Shown: positions 1 to 9,913, numbered from the stretch's first letter. The stretch is DNA of 64,000 bases from Promethearchaeia archaeon (GCA_029856145.1 JAHQWK010000019.1:18271-82270); one strand, 5' to 3'. The notes: a model not told the origin generated them from the sequence alone. Program-made: numbers and translations.

Positions 1-7
1 TTTCAAA

Positions 8-1267
8 TCACACCTCAAAAGCCCATTCTCCACTCCGCATAATCGGTTCCGATGTTCCATTTTCTAATATTCCATCAACATCCATTTCTCCCGAACCAAT
101 CATGAAATCTACATGTATAAGACTCATATTACCACCAATATTCATAAATTCTTCATCAGACATCTTCTCACCATTTTCCAAACATGGACTATAAGCCCTA
201 CCTAGAGCAATATGACAAGAAGCATTTTCATCAATTAAGCTATTATAAAATAATAAACCGGATTGTGATATGGGTGAACTATGTGGAACTAATGCGATTT
301 CACCCAAACGGCTTGCTCCTTCATCAGTTTTTATAAATTGATCTAAGAATTTTTGGCCTTTTCCTGCAGTTGCTTCTATAACTTTCCCTTCTGAAAATTT
401 CAGTTTGAAATCCTCAATACGAGATCCAGCATAATTTAGTGGTTTAGTTGCGGTTACAACTCCTTCTATTTTATCTTTATGAGGTAATGTAAAAATTTCC
501 TCAGTAGGGAGATTTGCAGTAAAAACAATCCCATTTTGACTTTTTTCACTTCCACCAATCCAAATATGTTTCTTTGGTAGTCCAATCACTAAATCTGTTC
601 CAGGAGCTTTTAATTTTAAGGTTGAATATTGCTTATTGTTCAAAAATCTTCTCCTTGCATGGAGTTTGTTATTATGATCGTTCCAAGCTGAAACTGGGTC
701 TTTTTGTTTCACACGGCAGATATCAAAGATTGTATCCCATAATTTGGTTTTTCGTTTATCAGGTGCTATATTGGGGAAGATTTTATTGGCCCAACCATCA
801 ACAGGAGCAGCAATCACTGTCCAATTCGTAGCATTTTTACTAATTAACTTATTAAAAGGTTTATTGTGCTTTAAAGAAGTTCTTCTTCTAATATCCATAA
901 GGTCAGGATCTTGTTCAATGAATAAATCAGGGTTAGAAGCTAAAATTCCTAATATCGCATCACCTTTTTCTGCAAACTCAAGCTTTACATCCCGTCTCCA
1001 CGTTGGGAATTCTTCAAAAGAATCTCGGGGAGCATGCTGGAATCTAATCAAATGAATCTGGGGATGATCCCATAGTACTTCAACAAATCTAGCACCCAAT
1101 TGATATGCCTTCCTCACAAGTATCTCGACAAAGGGGGCTAGTTCAAGGGGAAATGAAGCAAATGTAGTCTGAAAAATCAAAAGACGTTGTCCTTTTTGTA
1201 GATTAAGACCTACTTTCAATATTACTTCAGTATACTTTTCTAAATTTTGGTCAAATTCTAATGACAT
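8..1267 (-). CDS. M29-family metallo-aminopeptidase
   Basis: Cytoplasmic exopeptidase of the M29 family (AmpS/PepS/aminopeptidase T type), expected to remove N-terminal residues from peptides using two metal ions. The 419-residue length is normal for the family. The C-terminal half carries the expected ligand pattern: a Glu in GEIALVPHSSP, then His and Tyr in CHIALGRAY, then His and Asp in IHVDFMIGSGEMDVDG. The start ATG at 1267 gives the usual N-terminal helix. It is divergent from the MaoC gene at 1447 and the gap between them is AT-rich, so it probably has its own promoter. The stop lies eight bases from the window edge, so the gene is complete. Family is secure; substrate range cannot be read from the sequence. 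Confidence 0.92.
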   Translation of the reverse strand: MSLEFDQNLEKYTEVILKVGLNLQKGQRLLIFQTTFASFPLELAPFVEILVRKAYQLGARFVEVLWDHPQIHLIRFQHAPRDSFEEFPTWRRDVKLEFAEKGDAILGILASNPDLFIEQDPDLMDIRRRTSLKHNKPFNKLISKNATNWTVIAAPVDGWANKIFPNIAPDKRKTKLWDTIFDICRVKQKDPVSAWNDHNNKLHARRRFLNNKQYSTLKLKAPGTDLVIGLPKKHIWIGGSEKSQNGIVFTANLPTEEIFTLPHKDKIEGVVTATKPLNYAGSRIEDFKLKFSEGKVIEATAGKGQKFLDQFIKTDEGASRLGEIALVPHSSPISQSGLLFYNSLIDENASCHIALGRAYSPCLENGEKMSDEEFMNIGGNMSLIHVDFMIGSGEMDVDGILENGTSEPIMRSGEWAFEV

Positions 1268-1446
1268 TGAATTTTCATTTTAATTTTTGAATTTAATTAA
1301 TTATATTGGATTATATTTACTATAAAAAAGTTATACATTTTTGAAATGTTTTAAAGATGTTAATTTAAAGAAGGATTTTGTAAATTCTGTTTTGACTCTG
1401 AAATTTTTAGTCAATATTTTTATCTATTTTTTCATTAGATTTATTT

Positions 1447-1887
1447 ATGTCGAAAACAGATATCGTTAAATTTGACGATTATAATGAGGGTGATTCTGCT
1501 TCTTGCAGTAAAACTATTACTGAAGCGGATGTAACCCTATTTGCGGGAATCAGTGGAGATTTTAATCCTCTTCACGTGAATGAAGAGTTTGCAAAAACCC
1601 AAATGTTCGGTACACGGGTAGTTCATGGTGCTTTTAGTTCAGCATTAATTTCAGCAGTACTTGGTGTTCATTTATTTGGTCCAGGAGCTCTCTATGCTTC
1701 GCAAAAAGTAGTATTTAAGAAACCAGTGTTTATTGGGGATACATTAACAGCAGTAGCAACTGTAATAAAGAAATATACTAAAGAAGGAAAAAGTGGAGTA
1801 TTACAATTTCTAGATATAGAAACCAAAGTCTTGAATCAAAAAAAGGAAGTTGTTACAGACGGCGAAGCCCAAGTATTAGTTATGTAA
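1447..1887 (+). CDS. MaoC-like (R)-specific enoyl-CoA hydratase
   Basis: A 146-residue hot-dog-fold protein of the MaoC/PhaJ family, which hydrates trans-2-enoyl-CoA to (R)-3-hydroxyacyl-CoA. The hydratase-2 motif is clear at about residues 35-45: GDFNPLHVNEE, with the catalytic Asp and His in D-x4-H spacing, followed by GTRVVHGAF. Length is typical of single-domain bacterial and archaeal enzymes. It stands alone between divergent neighbours and is probably monocistronic. A second MaoC protein is encoded at 9018-9488; the two are clearly different paralogues. Fits the fatty-acid or 3-hydroxyacyl-CoA metabolism seen throughout the window. Confidence 0.9.
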   Translation: MSKTDIVKFDDYNEGDSASCSKTITEADVTLFAGISGDFNPLHVNEEFAKTQMFGTRVVHGAFSSALISAVLGVHLFGPGALYASQKVVFKKPVFIGDTLTAVATVIKKYTKEGKSGVLQFLDIETKVLNQKKEVVTDGEAQVLVM

Positions 1888-2071
1888 ACTCTTTTTTTTC
1901 TATTTTGATTTTTTTTTGTTATTTCACTTTTATAATAGCTCTTTGAGCAAAAGGTTTTCGAAAAATTTTTTGTATTTGCTTTATTTATTTTAAATAGAGT
2001 ATCTTAGAATAGCACGTTATAAGAGATACTTAAATAGAAGCACACTAATTACCGTAGAATAGGATCAAGAA

Positions 2072-3208
2072 ATGTCTGAAAAAGTCGAAGATCGAATAAA
2101 AGAACTAGAAGAACGATTGGCTTCCACTAAAGTAAACAAAGCTACACAAAAAAGTATAAATTTCCTTAAAGCACAATTAGCTAAACTCCGCAATGACTTG
2201 ATTCGTATCGCAAGTTCTAAGAAAGGCGGTGGTGGTGGCTTCGGTATTAAAAGAACAGGAGATGCCCAAGTGGCATTCATTGGATTTCCCTCAGTTGGGA
2301 AATCTTCTTTATTAAATTTGCTAACTGAAGGTAATACTCACTCTAAAGTTGCATCATATGATTTTACTACTGTTAAAGCCATACCTGGTATGATGAATAT
2401 CGAAGAAGCGAAAATTCAGCTTATTGATTTACCTGGAATAATTTTGGGTGCTGCTGCTGGTAAAGGGCGAGGAAAAGAAGTATTAGCAGCAGTCCGCTCG
2501 GCAGAGTTAGTGTTAATTATAATATGTTTTCGTTCTGATGGAACGATTAATCTTTCTGATTTGCAAACTATTAGAATGGAGTTGAATAACGCAGGAATCC
2601 GGTTAAATACAAGACCACCTAAGATTGTAATTAAAGAACGCACACGTGGAGGAATTCATTTTACTTACAAAGGTCGCCAACTCATGGATGCTGATGAAGT
2701 TAAATCTCTAATGAATGAACTTAAAGTCCGGAACGCAGGGGTTTATTTCTCTGAACCAGATATTACGCCCGATGAATTAATAGATTTCATATTTGGAAAT
2801 CGTATCTACACAAGAGAATACGTGGTAATTAATAAATCAGATTTGATGAAAGAAAAAATACCAAATAAAGTCATTACAGAGGCAATTGGTCACGAACATT
2901 GGGTTATGATCTCAGTTAAAAATCATAAAAAAATTAAGACGCTCCGTCATAAAATTTTCGAGGAATTGAATTTAATTAGAATATATTTAAAACCTCCAAG
3001 ACAAGAAGCGGATTTGGATGAACCTATTATTCTTCATCATGGAGATACTATTGAAACACTCTGTCGTAAAATTCACAAACGATTCATAAGCGATTATCGC
3101 TACTCGTTAATATGGGGTAAATCTGCTAAGCACCCAGGTCAAAAATTTGATAACCTAGATCACGTAGTTGAGGATGGTGACATAATTTCAATTTATCTGA
3201 AGCGATAG
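2072..3208 (+). CDS. DRG-family GTPase with TGS domain
   Basis: Archaeal homologue of the eukaryotic developmentally regulated GTP-binding proteins (DRG/Rbg), Obg-superfamily GTPases associated with translating ribosomes. Order of parts: an N-terminal helical hairpin (residues 1-50), a Gly-rich turn and the GTPase domain with G1 GFPSVGKSS (about 70-78), G3 DLPGI (about 118), an inserted S5D2L-like segment (about 180-240), G4 NKSD (about 253), and a C-terminal TGS domain (about 305-378) beginning at PIILHHGDTIE. The 378-residue length is standard. The ATG at 2072 lies just after an A/G-rich leader. DRG proteins of this form are found in archaea and eukaryotes, which supports an archaeal host. 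Confidence 0.95.
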   Translation: MSEKVEDRIKELEERLASTKVNKATQKSINFLKAQLAKLRNDLIRIASSKKGGGGGFGIKRTGDAQVAFIGFPSVGKSSLLNLLTEGNTHSKVASYDFTTVKAIPGMMNIEEAKIQLIDLPGIILGAAAGKGRGKEVLAAVRSAELVLIIICFRSDGTINLSDLQTIRMELNNAGIRLNTRPPKIVIKERTRGGIHFTYKGRQLMDADEVKSLMNELKVRNAGVYFSEPDITPDELIDFIFGNRIYTREYVVINKSDLMKEKIPNKVITEAIGHEHWVMISVKNHKKIKTLRHKIFEELNLIRIYLKPPRQEADLDEPIILHHGDTIETLCRKIHKRFISDYRYSLIWGKSAKHPGQKFDNLDHVVEDGDIISIYLKR

Positions 3209-3301
3209 TAGGAATTCTCATGGCTTGTATATATATCTATAATTCTATTAATAAAATAAATATCTCTAAGATGGATGAATTAGCTAAAAAACTTTATAAA
3301 A

Positions 3302-4618
3302 TCAATTTTGCAGGAAAAACAAAACTGTTGGAATTAACTGCCCTTTAAGCGATAATCTTTCGTTTTTTGGTAAATTCACTAAATTTGCCGCCATGTTATT
3401 TATTGACTGTTCAGCAGAATCGAGGTCAAATAACCTCCTGTATTTAGGATTGTCTGGATATGATACGATTGATTTTTCCCACCGCAAACCTAAAGCGTTG
3501 GCTTGGAGTTGTAATCCTGTCAGTGCCATTCCTGCTTCAATCTCAGCCCAGTATTTTGGATCCATGAAGGCCTTTCCAATTTTGCTATGCATGAACCCTG
3601 AACACGGTTTTTTTCTATCTATACACAGTAAAATTATATAGTTTGAGTAATTAATGCCAAATTCCTTTTCTATTTCGCCTTTAATATTGTTAGAGGTAAA
3701 TTTGTGAATTGCATGATCGTAGGTTACCTTTTCATCAACGCGAATCCATCTATTTAACGCGGAAAATCCCACGGGGTTGTAAAAATAAGCTCCTTTTGGC
3801 AAGTTAGCGAGTTGATCAACTAAGACTATTGGATATACAGCGTATCCCGCACATCCAGAAGCATGGACTCTACCATAACCATTTTTCTCTAAAGCATCTC
3901 TGTTTCCATGAGTAGCATGATCATTTTCGCCTTGGCAAGCCCATAATAATTGAGAAATCTCATGTAAGGTTGAATGATTTGGAGCTTCTTTTTCCATCTG
4001 ATTAAAAATGGCTTTATCTAATGGTATACCCTGATATTGATTTTTATAGATTGCGCGATCTTTGTAACATCCTGGCGTTTCGAGTAGTACAGTACCGCTC
4101 TCCAGTTCTTTTTGAAGAGGCTTTGATGTATCTTCTACTAAAGCCCCTCGATCTCTTTCTCGAACTGCTACTGAATACAAAAAGACATAATTTTGATTAA
4201 ATTCGTTGTTAATGATTTTATTATATTTTTTCGGAGCTTTAGCTCGTTGTGATACTCCAAGCCCCATGCTTTCCACTTTTAATGAGAGATATTGCCAAAT
4301 AAGCCCTAAGTCGATTAATTCATCTAATTCGATTGATTCTTTCCAAATTAATTCTGGATAGATCTCCATTGAATATTGAGTTTTTTCTTTATTTGCAATT
4401 AACGTTAACTTGTTATCTTTATACAAATATATTCCACCCGAATAATCCTCTCCATTGGGCAGTACTATAAATAAAGACTTTGAGGGTGCAGCTTGGTTGG
4501 CAGACTTACAAATATCCAAGATATCCGTTAGTGATAAAGTTCGACCCTCCCCTGAACAGTCTTTACGACTTGCTAAACATTCTTGTAGACTCATTTTCAA
4601 TTCATTTTTATTACTCAT
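3302..4618 (-). CDS. Tandem nitroreductase/SagB-type flavoprotein
   Basis: A 438-residue protein that looks like two fused nitroreductase-fold domains, similar in layout to SagB/ThcOx-type FMN dehydrogenases. The first part (about residues 8-135) contains SLQECLASRKD, a typical nitroreductase opening, and SMGLGVSQRAKAPKK, the usual helix near the end of the fold. The second part (about 165-438) has the equivalent SQLLWACQG, VHASGCAGYAVYPIVLV, and a late ALTGLQLQANALGLRWE helix. A role in FMN-dependent oxidation of a small molecule or peptide azoline is inferred from the fold only. No azoline cyclodehydratase or precursor peptide is nearby. It is flanked by divergent genes on both sides and seems to be transcribed alone. 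Confidence 0.75.
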   Translation of the reverse strand: MSNKNELKMSLQECLASRKDCSGEGRTLSLTDILDICKSANQAAPSKSLFIVLPNGEDYSGGIYLYKDNKLTLIANKEKTQYSMEIYPELIWKESIELDELIDLGLIWQYLSLKVESMGLGVSQRAKAPKKYNKIINNEFNQNYVFLYSVAVRERDRGALVEDTSKPLQKELESGTVLLETPGCYKDRAIYKNQYQGIPLDKAIFNQMEKEAPNHSTLHEISQLLWACQGENDHATHGNRDALEKNGYGRVHASGCAGYAVYPIVLVDQLANLPKGAYFYNPVGFSALNRWIRVDEKVTYDHAIHKFTSNNIKGEIEKEFGINYSNYIILLCIDRKKPCSGFMHSKIGKAFMDPKYWAEIEAGMALTGLQLQANALGLRWEKSIVSYPDNPKYRRLFDLDSAEQSINNMAANLVNLPKNERLSLKGQLIPTVLFFLQN

Positions 4619-4823
4619 TAACTCTGATTAGACATTTATTTCAAATTAATTTTATGCAAAGTGATTTTCAAAGAAATTTCCCATAAATATGGGAAAAGAT
4701 AAAATTTTTTATATAATTTAGATGTTTAAAATAAGATTAAAATATTTTTGAAATCGTTCTGAGTCATTAAAACAGAGAAATTATTTATTTAAATGAATGT
4801 ATGCATGAAAGGAGGATAAATAT

Positions 4824-6404
4824 ATGACATGGCTTAATATTGGTGAAATAATTAATGTTAATGCGAATAAATATCCAGACAAACTTGCTTTAAAAGATGC
4901 AAGACGACAATTAACATTCAAACAGTTTAATGAAAGAACTAATAAACTTGCCAATGGAATTCTAAAAAGTGGAATAAAAAAAGGCGATAAATTAGCTGTT
5001 TTATCAAATAATTCCATTGAATTTATGGAAATTTATGTAGCTGCTGCTAAAGGAGGATTTATAATCGTTCCCTTGAATTTTCGCTTACACCCAGATGATA
5101 TCTCATTTATAATCAATAATTCAGATGCAAAATGGTTATTTGTAGAATCTCGATTCTATGAGGCTACAGAAAAAATTTGGGAACGAGCTGAAGAATTAGG
5201 ATTTGAAGATGTAGAACGTGTACTAATAGCTGATCAACCGGCAGAGGGTTGGAGATATTTTGAAGATATTGTAGAAATAGGAGAAATTACTTATCCATCT
5301 GTAAAAGTCAATCCAGAAGATACATGGGTTATTCTCTATACATCCGGGACTACAGGGAAACCAAAGGGTGTTATTCGATCACATCGCTCTTATATTGCCT
5401 TTTTCTTAATTAATGAGGCAGAATTTTCCTTTACCCCTCAAGATTATGGAATGATTTTGATGCCATTATCTCATGTAAATTCCACGTTCTATTCATTTGT
5501 CTTTACTTACCTAGGGGCTTCAGTTTATATCCATATTGAATATAAATTTGAACCTGAGGAAGTATTAAAAATAATAGATCGAGAGCAAATAACGTTTACA
5601 TCAATGATACCTACTCATTATAATTTAATATTAAGCCTTCCAGATGAAATAAAACAAAAATATGATCTTAGCAGTGTAAAAGCATTATTAACTTCTTCAG
5701 CACCTGCGACTAAGCAAATGAAGTTAGATGTAATGAACCTCTTTAATAAAACAAAACTTTTTGAAGCTTACGGATCAACAGAAGCAGGTCTTGTAACACT
5801 CCTCAGACCTGAAGACCAGATGAATAAATTAGGCTCGATTGGAAAAGAATGTATAGGATCTGATATCATTAAATTATTGGATGAAGAGGGAAATCCAGTA
5901 CCTCTAGGAGAAATTGGTGAATTATATTCCCGGGGTCCACAAATGTTTGATGAGTACTATAAACTACCAGAAAAAACTAAGCAAGCTTTTAAAGGAGAAT
6001 ATTTTAGCGCTGGGGATATGGGTAAAAAAGATAAAGATGGATTTTATACACTTGTAGACAGAAAGCAGAATATGATAATTACTGGAGGAGAACATGTTTT
6101 TCCTTCGGAAGTTGAAAAAGTTGTTGTTTCGCATCCTTTAGTCGTAGAATGTGCAGTAATTGGATTACAAGATTACAAATGGGGCGAAAGTGTGACAGCT
6201 GTGTGTATATTAAATAAAGAAATACCAACTCCAGACGCTTTTAATAAAGAAATGCATCAATATTGTGAAGATAAATTAGCCAGATTTAAGATCCCAAAAC
6301 GTTTTTTATGTATAAATTCCGAAGAAATGCCTAAGACAGGTTCTGGAAAAGTAGTTCACCGAAGATTACGAGAACGATTTAATAAGCAAATTAATAATAA
6401 ATAA
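4824..6404 (+). CDS. AMP-forming acyl-CoA synthetase
   Basis: A 526-residue ANL-superfamily ligase that activates a carboxylic acid to its CoA thioester through an acyl-AMP. The phosphate-binding motif ILYTSGTTGKPKGV is at about residues 169-182, the A5 motif YGSTEAG near 315, the hinge region DRKQNMIITGGEHVFPSEVE near 412-431, and the C-terminal catalytic lysine motif PKTGSGKVVHRRLRER near 500-515. A very strong ribosome site (AAAGGAGG) lies 8 bases before the ATG at 4824. It heads a same-strand run with a thiolase, a 2-hydroxyacyl-CoA dehydratase subunit and a MaoC protein, so it probably feeds that pathway with an acyl-CoA. Chain length and substrate are not predictable by eye. Confidence 0.93.
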   Translation: MTWLNIGEIINVNANKYPDKLALKDARRQLTFKQFNERTNKLANGILKSGIKKGDKLAVLSNNSIEFMEIYVAAAKGGFIIVPLNFRLHPDDISFIINNSDAKWLFVESRFYEATEKIWERAEELGFEDVERVLIADQPAEGWRYFEDIVEIGEITYPSVKVNPEDTWVILYTSGTTGKPKGVIRSHRSYIAFFLINEAEFSFTPQDYGMILMPLSHVNSTFYSFVFTYLGASVYIHIEYKFEPEEVLKIIDREQITFTSMIPTHYNLILSLPDEIKQKYDLSSVKALLTSSAPATKQMKLDVMNLFNKTKLFEAYGSTEAGLVTLLRPEDQMNKLGSIGKECIGSDIIKLLDEEGNPVPLGEIGELYSRGPQMFDEYYKLPEKTKQAFKGEYFSAGDMGKKDKDGFYTLVDRKQNMIITGGEHVFPSEVEKVVVSHPLVVECAVIGLQDYKWGESVTAVCILNKEIPTPDAFNKEMHQYCEDKLARFKIPKRFLCINSEEMPKTGSGKVVHRRLRERFNKQINNK

Positions 6405-6451
6405 GAAATTATCAAAATAACAATTAAGAAATAAATTAGGTTGTTAAAAAA

Positions 6452-7660
6452 ATGTCTTTTAAAAAAGCTTACATACCTTATGGCCAATACTGGAGTACTC
6501 CTTTTTCAAGGTGGCAAATGAGTTTTCAAAATCTCCATGCTATAAAGTTTGCAGCAGATATAACAACACGCTTTTTAAATGAAAGGGAAATTTCTCCTAA
6601 TGACTTTGATGAACTAATATTTGGTATCACAATTCCGCAACTCTATTGTTTCTATGGAGGCCCTTGGTTAGCAAGTATGATTGGAGCTGAACATGTTACC
6701 GGACCTATGATTAGTCAAGCATGTGCTACAGGAACTAATACTATTTCTATCGCTGCTCAGAATATTGAGACAGGAATAAATAAAAATGTACTTGTAGTAA
6801 CAGCTGATCGCTGCTCAAATGGGCCTCATCTTGTTTATCCGAATCCACAGGCTCCAGGTAGCACGGTGGATGCAGAAAGTTGGGTATGGGATAATTTTGG
6901 AAGAGATCCTTTTGCTAAAAACTCAATGATTCAAACAGCTGAGAATGTAGCTAAAGAAGTAGGGATTACTAAAAAGGAACAAGACGAAGTCACTTTGATG
7001 CGTTATAATCAATATCAAGATTCTATGAAAGATAATAGAGCTTTTCAAAAGAAATATATGATTGAGCCAATCGAGGTTAAAGATCGCTCTGGTCGAAAGG
7101 TGCTTGCAACAGTAGAAGGAGATGAGGGGATATTTCCAACAACTATAGAAGGATTATCAAAGCTTAGACCCGTACTTCCAGAAGGGACAGTTACATATGG
7201 AACTCAAACGCATCCAGGAGATGCTAATTGCGGGGTTATAGTTGCTACAAAAGAAAAAGCAGATCAATTAAGGAAAAGAGGCGATGTTGAGATTAGGATT
7301 GTATCTTATGGAGAACATAAAACAAAGAAAGGATATATGGCAATGGCGATAGTTCCAGCCGCAAAAAAAGCTTTGGACAATGCTGAGATTACAATAAAAG
7401 ATGTATCAGTTATTAAAACACATAACCCTTTTGCAGTTAATGATGTATATTTCTGTAGAGAGATGGATATCGAATGGAAAGATATGAACAATTATGGAAG
7501 CTCACTTATATATGGTCATCCTCAAGCACCTACAATGATGAGAATTATTATCGAATTAATAGAAGAATTGGTGGAGAAAGGTGGAGGAATCGGTTTAGCC
7601 GACGGTTGTGCTGCGGGGGATACTGGTGCAGCTCTGGTCTTAGAAGTTAAAGTAGAATGA
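6452..7660 (+). CDS. Thiolase-family protein
   Basis: A 402-residue thiolase-fold protein, a candidate for CoA-dependent cleavage or condensation of acyl-CoAs. The nucleophilic Cys is Cys91 in ISQACATGTN. The C-terminal region carries NNYGSSLIYGHPQAPTMMR in place of the usual GGAIALGHPLGASGAR, keeping the Gly-His-Pro core, and ends with DGCAAGDTGAALVL, keeping the second active-site Cys. The His of a THNPFAVND motif is also kept. These departures are like those of archaeal and SCP-x-type thiolases. It follows the acyl-CoA ligase by 47 bases and precedes the dehydratase subunit, so it is probably co-transcribed. No DUF35 partner is adjacent, unlike the thiolase at 58373. Confidence 0.88.
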   Translation: MSFKKAYIPYGQYWSTPFSRWQMSFQNLHAIKFAADITTRFLNEREISPNDFDELIFGITIPQLYCFYGGPWLASMIGAEHVTGPMISQACATGTNTISIAAQNIETGINKNVLVVTADRCSNGPHLVYPNPQAPGSTVDAESWVWDNFGRDPFAKNSMIQTAENVAKEVGITKKEQDEVTLMRYNQYQDSMKDNRAFQKKYMIEPIEVKDRSGRKVLATVEGDEGIFPTTIEGLSKLRPVLPEGTVTYGTQTHPGDANCGVIVATKEKADQLRKRGDVEIRIVSYGEHKTKKGYMAMAIVPAAKKALDNAEITIKDVSVIKTHNPFAVNDVYFCREMDIEWKDMNNYGSSLIYGHPQAPTMMRIIIELIEELVEKGGGIGLADGCAAGDTGAALVLEVKVE

Positions 7661-7721
7661 CTTAAAATCTTATTATTTATTTTTTTAAAAATATAAAAAT
7701 AACAATAGGAAAGTATGTTTA

Positions 7722-8948
7722 ATGCTTAGAAAGAAAATAGAAGCATCAAAAGAGTTAAACCAACTCATGTCTGATTATTATCATGAGTTAGATCATGCCT
7801 CCAAAGTAAGTGATAAAAAGGTTGCATGGTGTTCTAGTGTTGGTCCAGCTGAAATCTTAAGGAGCTTAGATTTTGAGGTTTATTTCCCAGAAAATCATAG
7901 TGCTATGTTAGGTTCTTCTAGAATGGCCACAGATTTAATTCCATACGCTAACGCAATAGGTTATTCTCCTGAAATATGTTCTTATCTTACTGCTGATATA
8001 GGTGCTTATTTAAAACAAGTAACTCCATTATCAAAAGCTTATCCCGATATTAAAAGTGTCCCAAGACCTGATGTGTTGGTGTTTAATACAAACCAATGTA
8101 GAGAGGTCCAAGATTGGTTTGGTTGGTACGCAAATAAATTTAAAGTGCCATTAGTAGGTATTTCTACACCCAGAACTGTGAATAAAGTTACAAATGCACA
8201 TGTTACCTTTGTAGCACAACAGATGGAAGAGCTTATTGAACAATTAGAACATATTTCAATCACTAAATTTGATCTTAATAAACTTAAAGAGATTTTATCA
8301 CTCTCACGTGAATGCTCTGAACTTTGGAAAAAAGTTTTAGAAACAGCAGCTACTATACCTTCACCTTTTACCTTCTTTGATGGAACTATTCATATGGGAC
8401 CTGCTGTAGTTATGAGAGGGACTCAACAAGCTGTAGATTATTATAAGATTCTATTAGTAGAATTACAAGATAGAGTAAAAAATCACATTGGAGCAGTAGA
8501 TGGTGAGCGTTTTAGACTTTATTGGGAAGGAATGCCTATTTGGGGAAGACTGAGACACTATTCTGAAATATTTGCAAGCCTTAAAGCATGTGTTGTTGCA
8601 TCAACTTATTGTAATAGTTGGATTTTTTCAGCTTTTAATGAAAATGATCCTTTTAGAAGTATGGCAAAAGCATATACTGAACTATTCATCGTACGTTCTG
8701 ATGAATATAAAGAAGAATATCTAAAAAAAATGATAGAATTCTTTAAAATTGATGGAGTTATTTTCCACGATGCAAAGACATGTCCACATAATACTAACTC
8801 CCGGTATGGTATGCCCCAAAGACTCGAAAAAGAAATAAAAGTGCCGAATTTGGTAATAAATGGAGACTTAAATGACTTAAGATGCCTTTCGGATGAACAA
8901 TCACGAACAAGTATCGAAGCTTTTATTGAACAATTGGAAGAGAGTTAA
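7722..8948 (+). CDS. 2-hydroxyacyl-CoA dehydratase subunit (HgdB/BcrC-like)
   Basis: A 408-residue member of the 2-hydroxyglutaryl-CoA dehydratase D-component family (which includes benzoyl-CoA reductase BcrB/C and FldB/FldC). These are oxygen-sensitive iron-sulfur proteins that accept a high-energy electron from a BadF/HgdC-type ATPase. Family features visible are the N-terminal VAWCSSVGPAEILRSLDFEVYFPENHSAM, the Cys in NTNQCREVQDW, TPFTF-like IPSPFTFFDG, and the FRLYWEGMPIWGRL segment, with a late Cys in DAKTCPHNT. Only one subunit is encoded in this run; partners could be the activator ATPase at 15363 or other subunits elsewhere. Substrate unknown. Confidence 0.85.
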   Translation: MLRKKIEASKELNQLMSDYYHELDHASKVSDKKVAWCSSVGPAEILRSLDFEVYFPENHSAMLGSSRMATDLIPYANAIGYSPEICSYLTADIGAYLKQVTPLSKAYPDIKSVPRPDVLVFNTNQCREVQDWFGWYANKFKVPLVGISTPRTVNKVTNAHVTFVAQQMEELIEQLEHISITKFDLNKLKEILSLSRECSELWKKVLETAATIPSPFTFFDGTIHMGPAVVMRGTQQAVDYYKILLVELQDRVKNHIGAVDGERFRLYWEGMPIWGRLRHYSEIFASLKACVVASTYCNSWIFSAFNENDPFRSMAKAYTELFIVRSDEYKEEYLKKMIEFFKIDGVIFHDAKTCPHNTNSRYGMPQRLEKEIKVPNLVINGDLNDLRCLSDEQSRTSIEAFIEQLEES

Positions 8949-9017
8949 ATATAGTATAATTTTTAAAGAATTGTGAATAAGAAATTTTGAAAATACCTTA
9001 AATGAGAGTTGCTAGAA

Positions 9018-9488
9018 ATGGTTGATAAAATAAAAGCTATTGAAATTAAAAATTATATTGGTAAGGAATTTAAAACTCCTTGGATCCAAGTTACTCAAGA
9101 AGCTATAGATAAATTTGCTGATCTTACGAAAGACCATCAATTTATCCATGTTAATCCTGAAATGGCTAAGAGATCGATTTATGGAGAGACTGTTGCACAT
9201 GGTTTTTATGTTTTATCTATGCTTGGATTTTTCACTTTACAAGATGGAGAGCGAGAATCCATGCAATTCTACGTAACTGATGCGAAGGCGGTAATTAATT
9301 ATGGATTTGATAAGATAAGATTTATATCCGCTGTTCCTGTTGGTGGATTAATTCGAGACGTAACTTATATTTCTAAAGTTGAATTAGTTAAAAGAGGATT
9401 GAAATTCACGTCTCATCATACAATCGAAGTTCGAGGACAATCTAAACCAGCACTTATTTGTGACTGGATTAATTTGCTAATTTTGTAA
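9018..9488 (+). CDS. MaoC-like dehydratase/hydratase
   Basis: A hot-dog-fold MaoC protein of 156 residues. The hydratase-2 signature is at about residues 35-65: LTKDHQFIHVNPE with Asp and His in the catalytic spacing, followed by GETVAHGFYVLSML. An in-frame TTG lies nine bases upstream, but the ATG at 9018 gives the family's normal N-terminus. It closes the ligase-thiolase-dehydratase run and is separated from the convergent MoaD-like gene by 12 bases. It probably hydrates an enoyl-CoA made or used by the neighbouring enzymes. It differs strongly from the MaoC protein at 1447. Confidence 0.87.
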   Translation: MVDKIKAIEIKNYIGKEFKTPWIQVTQEAIDKFADLTKDHQFIHVNPEMAKRSIYGETVAHGFYVLSMLGFFTLQDGERESMQFYVTDAKAVINYGFDKIRFISAVPVGGLIRDVTYISKVELVKRGLKFTSHHTIEVRGQSKPALICDWINLLIL

Positions 9489-9500
9489 AGTTTGTTTTTT

Positions 9501-9782
9501 TTAACCCCCAATTAAAGGAGGGGATATAACTATTTGATCTCCATCTTTCAATTTTGTGGTTAACTCATCTAAAAATAGATAATTCCTCCCATTTATCAAA
9601 ATTACTACGTGGCTCTCTAATTTTCCTTTTGAGTTTATAAAAATTTTACGTATTTTGTTTCCATGTTCACTCATGAATAGATCGATGACATCACCTAATG
9701 TCTCAACACCGGAATAATCGATCTGAGATAATCCGACATCAGTAGAAAATATTGCCATTAACTTTAATATGACATTTGCCAT
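9501..9782 (-). CDS. MoaD/ThiS-like ubiquitin-fold sulfur carrier
   Basis: A 93-residue beta-grasp protein ending in Gly-Gly (SPPLIGG), the hallmark of MoaD, ThiS and archaeal SAMP sulfur carriers, where an E1-like enzyme adenylates the terminal glycine. Further family features are a beta strand near the N-terminus, VILINGRNYLFL, and DGDQIVISPPL before the tail. It lies beside the tungsten aldehyde oxidoreductase region, and a MoaD is needed for tungstopterin synthesis, so pterin sulfur transfer is a fair guess. A protein-conjugation role as in SAMP proteins is also possible. It is convergent with the MaoC gene and divergent from the Fe-S gene at 9914. Confidence 0.85.
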   Translation of the reverse strand: MANVILKLMAIFSTDVGLSQIDYSGVETLGDVIDLFMSEHGNKIRKIFINSKGKLESHVVILINGRNYLFLDELTTKLKDGDQIVISPPLIGG

Positions 9783-9913
9783 TAAATCTTTAATATTCTA
9801 TTGGTGTTAAAAATTTTATTCAATAGAATTATAAAGATTAATCATAAGGTTAAAAATTATATATTAATATTTTCAAATAAAGTATTATAAATCTCTCAAT
9901 TCAAGTGAAGTGA

